Below are positions 60,667 through 64,000 of a DNA stretch of 64,000 nt, one piece after another. Positions within the stretch are counted from its first letter, which is position 1. Every line of letters starts with the position of its first letter. The translations under genes were made by a program, and so were the position numbers. Source of the DNA: Flavobacteriales bacterium UBA4422 (GTDB lineage Bacteria; Bacteroidota; Bacteroidia; Flavobacteriales_G; Salibacteraceae). The DNA lies in assembly GCA_002389645.1 (NCBI GenBank), contig DGQE01000004.1, positions 62,001 through 126,000 of the forward strand. Direction: 5' to 3'. The notes below the pieces were generated by a model. The model was not told the origin of the DNA and did not search any database. It saw only the letters and a program-made list of their open reading frames with translations.

Positions 60667-61658
60667 TTAGGCACAATACAGATAAATGGCTCACGTTTGT
60701 AAATAGAAAAAACTTGACATATAATGAAAAGAAACTTTGTAGTATTAATGATTTTTGGATTTTCCGCAATGCTAATGATTATTGAATCTTGTGAAAAGGA
60801 TGATGGTATTATTGACTCAGGAAGATCGGCACTTGACCACGCTTATGAATGTGAAGGCGTTTTAGGACCGCTTCCAAAATTCAGTTGCGCTGATGCAACA
60901 GAAGTGCCAAGTACAAAAAATGGTATTCCACAAACATATCCAGTAAATGATGAAGGAAATGGAAGTGCCAACCCAAATGATTGCGACCACCCTTGGGCTT
61001 TTGGAATGGCCTGCCAAACAGGAAATAAAGTTGGACGCTATCAAGGCTTAAACTCAGATGGTTCTGAAAACCCAGATGTTGTATTTATAACATTTTGCCG
61101 TGATGGTGGTTTAGGTGTAATTGGACATAAACTGTCAACAGGTGAAACTTGTTTCTTTTCAATCGTTGACAATGGTGATCCGAATAATTCTCCGAAACCC
61201 GGGGAGAGTGGATATAATGAAGCATGGATGACACCAAGCGTTGTAGCTGCTGATAAATGTCAAAATTGTCATATGGCAAGCCCGTTTTTACATAGTCCTG
61301 CGGTTGACCAATTAATGAATCCTTCTGACACATCCGAGTCACTTGTCCCATTTACAGGAAACAATCCTTATTCCATTATCGGACAAGAATTTCATCAACC
61401 GCATACTACAAGTATTCAAAACTCTTGTACATCTTGTCACCGTCCTCAATGCACACAACACTTTGAGAATTATCCTTTAGATGAATTAGTTATGCCACCA
61501 CCATTTCAAAATGCAACTGATTTTGACCATAATTCAATTTCCGATGCGGACAGAAAAGCAATTAGAGATTGGTGTAATACTTTAAATCTTAATTAAAATA
61601 CTGTGCCTAACAAGGTGTATAATGCATACCCTTCGGGATACGCACCATACACAGACCG
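60667..61658 (+). mobile_element. Integron-type gene cassette
   Basis: Predicted linear cassette from TTAGGC (60667) to the G at 61658. Its left end GTTAGGCACA (60666-60675) is the exact reverse complement of TGTGCCTAAC (61602-61611). Joined in a circle, the ends would form a perfect GCCTAAC ... GTTAGGC pair enclosing the imperfect hairpin, which is the definition of an attC site. It contains one gene in the usual orientation, ending just before attC. No integrase is in the window. Confidence 0.6.
60724..61596 (+). CDS. Di-heme cytochrome c-type lipoprotein
   Basis: 290 residues. Leader with lipobox IESC at residue 23, so an exported and probably membrane-anchored protein. Two CxxCH haem sites, CQNCH near 179-183 and CTSCH near 235-239, lie in the C-terminal half; MPPP near 258 may hold a Met ligand, and further His residues flank both sites. 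The N-terminal half is Gly- and Asn-rich with several Cys and no family that I recognise. An electron-transfer role is likely; a substrate cannot be named. Single gene of the predicted integron cassette. Confidence 0.75.
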   Translation: MKRNFVVLMIFGFSAMLMIIESCEKDDGIIDSGRSALDHAYECEGVLGPLPKFSCADATEVPSTKNGIPQTYPVNDEGNGSANPNDCDHPWAFGMACQTGNKVGRYQGLNSDGSENPDVVFITFCRDGGLGVIGHKLSTGETCFFSIVDNGDPNNSPKPGESGYNEAWMTPSVVAADKCQNCHMASPFLHSPAVDQLMNPSDTSESLVPFTGNNPYSIIGQEFHQPHTTSIQNSCTSCHRPQCTQHFENYPLDELVMPPPFQNATDFDHNSISDADRKAIRDWCNTLNLN

Positions 61659-61664
61659 TTGGTG
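61605..61664 (+). other. attC-like recombination site
   Basis: GCCTAAC (61605-61611, R'' type RYYYAAC), an imperfect hairpin with TGTAT/ATACA, TGC/GCA and TA/TA pairs broken by mismatches and a TTCG loop (61633-61636), and a right core GTTGGTG (61658-61664). 60 bases, inside the normal attC range. The left core matches fully; the right core belongs to the next cassette and deviates from GTTRRRY in the last two bases. Confidence 0.58.
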
Positions 61665-61680
61665 GTAATAAAAAAAGTCT

Positions 61681-62184
61681 GTGACATTTAAGAATATCTA
61701 TAACCAATATAAAAACTTGGTATTCAATCTCGCATTGCAGTATTGTCAAAACAGGCAAGATGCTGAAGAAATCACACAAGATGTTTTTGTGAAAATTTTT
61801 GATAAGTGGCAGACTTTCCGAAAGGATGCGGACCTTAAAACTTGGATTTACCGAATTACCATTAATCAATCGCTTGACTTTTTAAAATATAAACAACGTA
61901 AAAAACGGAGTTTTATCATTTCACTTTTTAGTAGCGATAGTTCATATAAAGAAAACCGCCTACCCGACTTTGACCACCCAGGCATTTTAATGGAGCAAGA
62001 TGAAAGTCTAAAAATTTTAATGCAAAAAATATATCGCCTTCCTAAAAATCAAAAAACAGTCATCATTTTATTGAAAATTGAAGATTTATCGCAAAGGGAA
62101 GTAGCTGAAATAATGAAACTAACCGAAGGAGCAGTTGAATCTCTGTTTCAGCGAGCAAAAACTTCTTTAAAAAAAATACTATAA
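61681..62184 (+). CDS. ECF-type RNA polymerase sigma factor
   Basis: 167 residues. Region 2 begins FKNIYNQYKNLVFNLALQYC and contains AEEITQDVFVKIF; region 4 has LPKNQKTVIILLKIEDLSQR and EVAEIMKLTEGAVESLFQRA. Start is GTG at 61681, supported by the family N-terminus; there is no good ATG. First gene of a run with a small membrane protein, a metal-sensor-like protein, MbnP and a di-heme peroxidase, so it probably switches that operon in response to an extracytoplasmic signal. Confidence 0.9.
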   Translation: MTFKNIYNQYKNLVFNLALQYCQNRQDAEEITQDVFVKIFDKWQTFRKDADLKTWIYRITINQSLDFLKYKQRKKRSFIISLFSSDSSYKENRLPDFDHPGILMEQDESLKILMQKIYRLPKNQKTVIILLKIEDLSQREVAEIMKLTEGAVESLFQRAKTSLKKIL

Positions 62185-62222
62185 CAACGTAGGAATACTA
62201 TTAAAATATCGTCTAAGTAAAT

Positions 62223-62483
62223 ATGGAACTAGATAACCTAGATATTCTCAAAAACATAAAACGTATAGAAGTGTCTGACTCACTTTATCACACAATAGAA
62301 AGTCGTTTTGAAAAGAATAGAGAAAATAATATACCGATATTAAAAGTAGGCATTGCAGCTTCTTTCGTGATAGGTTTAATGTTGGCTCAATTTTATTTTT
62401 TAGGTTTTTCAAGTGAGATTAACCAATCCAATAATGAGATTGAATTGGTAGAAGTAAACAATAATTCACTGTACTATGAATAG
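62223..62483 (+). CDS. Small membrane protein, candidate anti-sigma factor
   Basis: 86 residues: cytoplasmic N-terminal half (1-38) with LDILKNIKRIEVSDSLYHTI, one membrane helix (about 40-62), and a short acidic periplasmic tail. Size, topology and position directly after an ECF sigma gene fit a minimal anti-sigma factor. No conserved zinc motif. The last 8 bases overlap the next gene. Confidence 0.62.
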   Translation: MELDNLDILKNIKRIEVSDSLYHTIESRFEKNRENNIPILKVGIAASFVIGLMLAQFYFLGFSSEINQSNNEIELVEVNNNSLYYE

Positions 62484-62934
62484 AAGAAAATTTTATCTGC
62501 TACTGATAGGGCTATTAATCATATCCAATTTAGCTGCCCTGTTTTTTATGATGCAAAATAGAAAACACAAACCTTTTGATGATGGTCCGAAGAAAGTAAT
62601 CATAGAAAAATTGGCATTTGACGAAGAACAAATTGTTGCCTACGAAAAGTTAATTGACCAACACAGAATGGACATTCGTGCCAATGACCAAAAGATAATT
62701 CAGCTAAAAAAGGAACTTTATCGCCTACTCCTTAAAAGATACAGTAACCAAGAAACAGATTCGCTAACTAACGAAATTGGTCACGCGCAACAAGAAATCG
62801 AACGCATTCATTTTAATCATTTCAAAGACATTAAAACTATTTGTACACCTGAACAAATGCCGAATTTCGATTTGTTGATTGGAGAATTAGACATTCTATT
62901 CAATAAAAATATTCATCCAAGAAAACCCAAATAA
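62476..62934 (+). CDS. Periplasmic metal-sensor-like (Spy/CnrX-type) protein
   Basis: 152 residues: N-terminal membrane anchor (about 6-27), then a long helical hairpin (FDEEQIVAYEKLIDQHRMDI to HAQQEIERIHFNHFKDIKTI) with a CTPEQMPNF end. This is the pattern of heavy-metal-sensor proteins of the CnrX/Spy fold, often paired with ECF sigma and anti-sigma proteins. His residues at the hairpin and the single Cys could bind metal. Overlaps the preceding gene and abuts the MbnP gene. Confidence 0.75.
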   Translation: MNRRKFYLLLIGLLIISNLAALFFMMQNRKHKPFDDGPKKVIIEKLAFDEEQIVAYEKLIDQHRMDIRANDQKIIQLKKELYRLLLKRYSNQETDSLTNEIGHAQQEIERIHFNHFKDIKTICTPEQMPNFDLLIGELDILFNKNIHPRKPK

Positions 62935-63594
62935 ATGAAGCTGTATGTATTATTTGGTATGTTATTTATGACTTTTCAAACGCACTCTCAAAATGCGGTT
63001 AAAATTACTTTTATGCCAAAATTTGAGAGTGAGAATTTAACATTAAACAAAGTCTATTATTTTAAAAATGATACCCTGAACATAAGTAATTTTAAATGCT
63101 ACATCAGCAATTTAACTTACTATAAAAATGATTCTATCGTACACTCATCAATAAAAAAAGCACATTTGATTGATGCTACAGATAGTAGTTCGTTTATCAT
63201 ATTGGAAAATGAATTTTTCAAGTTCGATAAAATACGTTTCAATATTGGGGTTGATAGTTTAACTAATGTTTCGGGCATTTTTGAAGGAGATCTAGACCCT
63301 GCAAATGGTATGTATTGGACTTGGCAGAGTGGTTACATCAACTTTAAGATAGAAGGGTCATCCAGTCTTTGTCCTGCACGTAAAAATAAGTTTTATTGGC
63401 ACATTGGAGGGTATTCCCCTTCATTTAACACACTAAGACAAGTTTCTTTGAAAACTAATGGAAAGGTATCTATACAATTAGATAAGTTGTTTGAAGAAAT
63501 AGATATTTCAGAAGAATATCAGGTAATGTCACCCAGTGATGGAGCAGTGCAGATTGCCGATAAATTACCTTCACTTTTTAAATCAAATCAATAA
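62935..63594 (+). CDS. MbnP-family protein
   Basis: 219 residues with a signal peptide (about 1-18). Conserved MbnP features: NVSGIFEGDLDPANGMYWTW near residues 108-127, SGYINFKIEGSS and WHIGGYSPSF. In the methanobactin-associated relative, a Trp in this family is oxidised by the di-heme partner MbnH to create a copper site; the partner gene lies immediately downstream here. Which Trp is modified cannot be decided by eye. Copper or oxidative-stress handling is the likely role. The stop is directly followed by the next GTG. Confidence 0.83.
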   Translation: MKLYVLFGMLFMTFQTHSQNAVKITFMPKFESENLTLNKVYYFKNDTLNISNFKCYISNLTYYKNDSIVHSSIKKAHLIDATDSSSFIILENEFFKFDKIRFNIGVDSLTNVSGIFEGDLDPANGMYWTWQSGYINFKIEGSSSLCPARKNKFYWHIGGYSPSFNTLRQVSLKTNGKVSIQLDKLFEEIDISEEYQVMSPSDGAVQIADKLPSLFKSNQ

Positions 63595-64000
63595 GTGCGG
63601 AAAAACGTAATCATTCTTTGCTTATTTGTATTTATTATGTTCTCCTTTGTTTTAATTAAGGATAATCATTTTTTTTATCCACCTGATTATTTTCCAAAAC
63701 CAGTTTATAATTTTGAGCAACCCCCCTTAGATAGTAATAAAATAGAATTAGGTAGGATATTATTTTATGACCCTATACTTTCGAAAGACAATACCATTTC
63801 CTGTGCTTCTTGTCATTCTCCTTTTAACGCCTTTGCACATACTGACCACGATTTAAGTCACGGTATTTTTGATTCCATTGGCAATAGAAATGCACCCGCC
63901 TTATTCAATTTAGCTTGGCAAAAAACATTTATGTGGGACGGAGCAATAAACCATTTAGATATGCAAGCCTTGGCACCTATTTCTCATCCTAGCGAAATGG
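63595..64000 (+). CDS. Di-heme cytochrome c peroxidase / MbnH-type enzyme, 3' partial
   Basis: First 135 codons, running off the right edge. Start GTG, adjacent to the MbnP stop. A signal/anchor helix (about 4-21) is followed by KIELGRILFYDPILSKDNTI and the first haem site CASCH (about 78-82), then GNRNAPALFNLAWQ and FMWDGAINHLDMQAL, all typical of the bacterial di-heme peroxidase/MauG/MbnH superfamily. Position after MbnP favours MbnH: a Trp-oxidising maturase rather than a plain peroxidase. The second haem site lies outside the window. Confidence 0.88.
   Translation, partial: MRKNVIILCLFVFIMFSFVLIKDNHFFYPPDYFPKPVYNFEQPPLDSNKIELGRILFYDPILSKDNTISCASCHSPFNAFAHTDHDLSHGIFDSIGNRNAPALFNLAWQKTFMWDGAINHLDMQALAPISHPSEM

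Noticed and set aside
59340..61352. Inverted ATGGGACAAG near 59340 and inside the cytochrome gene as transposon ends
   Set aside because: The right copy is coding sequence, there is no TGT start or target duplication, and a 10-base match over 2 kb can arise by chance.
1..64000. tRNA, rRNA, CRISPR arrays and intact insertion sequences
   Set aside because: I looked through all intergenic stretches and saw no cloverleaf-like block, rRNA-like sequence, regular spaced repeat or transposase gene.

Overview
The window is a piece of a chromosome from a Bacteroidota bacterium, most likely a marine or aquatic member of the Flavobacteriales; I cannot name the genus. The evidence is a MurF-alanine racemase fusion, DUF3098, DUF4270, DUF4271 and DUF2795 proteins, a DsbD with duplicated N-terminal domains, remnants of type IX secretion (T9SS) cargo, and promoters of the Bacteroidota type (-33 TTTG/TTG, -7 TAnnTTTG or TAnnTTCG) with almost no Shine-Dalgarno sites on core genes.

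Layout. 1-3.4 kb: 3' part of an RND efflux permease. 3.6-6.1 kb: DsbD. 6.25-6.93 kb: a dead T9SS cargo gene. 7.0-10.0 kb: a three-gene lipid/sugar transfer operon (GT2, PAP2 phosphatase, GT39). 10-14.6 kb (minus): secA, a DUF2795 protein and a cobalamin adenosyltransferase. 14.6-18.3 kb: an EamA exporter, small membrane proteins, rplU-rpmA and serS. 18.3-25.2 kb: a lipoprotein, a TPR protein, ftsX, DUF3098, uppP, truB, queA and ispD, followed by a second broken T9SS cargo gene. 25.7-32.9 kb: rlmN, a secreted protein, a polyprenyl synthase, a small Cys-rich lipoprotein, an acyl-CoA dehydrogenase, DUF4271, hemD, rnpA and yidD. 32.9-36.2 kb: a C-terminal processing protease and an O-antigen ligase. 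36.2-41.1 kb (minus): tdk, murF-alr and two glycosyltransferases in one overlapping operon. 41.2-44.6 kb: a coiled-coil protein, an M28 peptidase, and an ECF sigma factor paired with an unusual anti-sigma-like protein that ends in a gliding/T9SS-type domain. 44.7-46.8 kb: a ribulose-phosphate-epimerase-like/CBS fusion overlapping a DAHP synthase. 46.75-47.94 kb: a DUF4143-type ATPase in reverse orientation. 48.1-59.3 kb: a KdsC-like phosphatase, rsmI, two surface proteins, a quinone oxidoreductase, an epimerase, an APS reductase, panC, a starch-synthase-like protein, DUF4270 and glmS.

The accessory part starts exactly at the 3' end of glmS (59336), the classic attTn7 position. It holds a recombinase-like fragment, about 350 bases of structured non-coding DNA, and two small genes with strong Shine-Dalgarno sites. 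Next comes what looks like a complete integron-type gene cassette (about 60667-61658): its first bases, GTTAGGCACA, are the exact reverse complement of the TGTGCCTAAC that opens an imperfect hairpin at its end. The cassette carries a di-heme cytochrome c lipoprotein. The window ends in a probable metal-response operon: ECF sigma factor, small membrane protein (candidate anti-sigma factor), periplasmic metal-sensor-like protein, MbnP-like protein, and the start of a di-heme peroxidase of the MauG/MbnH type.

Most core genes serve envelope building (uppP, polyprenyl synthase, murF-alr, glmS, KdsC-like, glycosyltransferases, O-antigen ligase, secA, ftsX, yidD), RNA and translation maintenance (rplU, rpmA, serS, truB, queA, rlmN, rsmI, rnpA) and cofactor or amino-acid supply (hemD, panC, cobalamin adenosylation, DAHP synthase, APS reductase, ispD). 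I saw no rRNA, tRNA, CRISPR array or intact insertion sequence.
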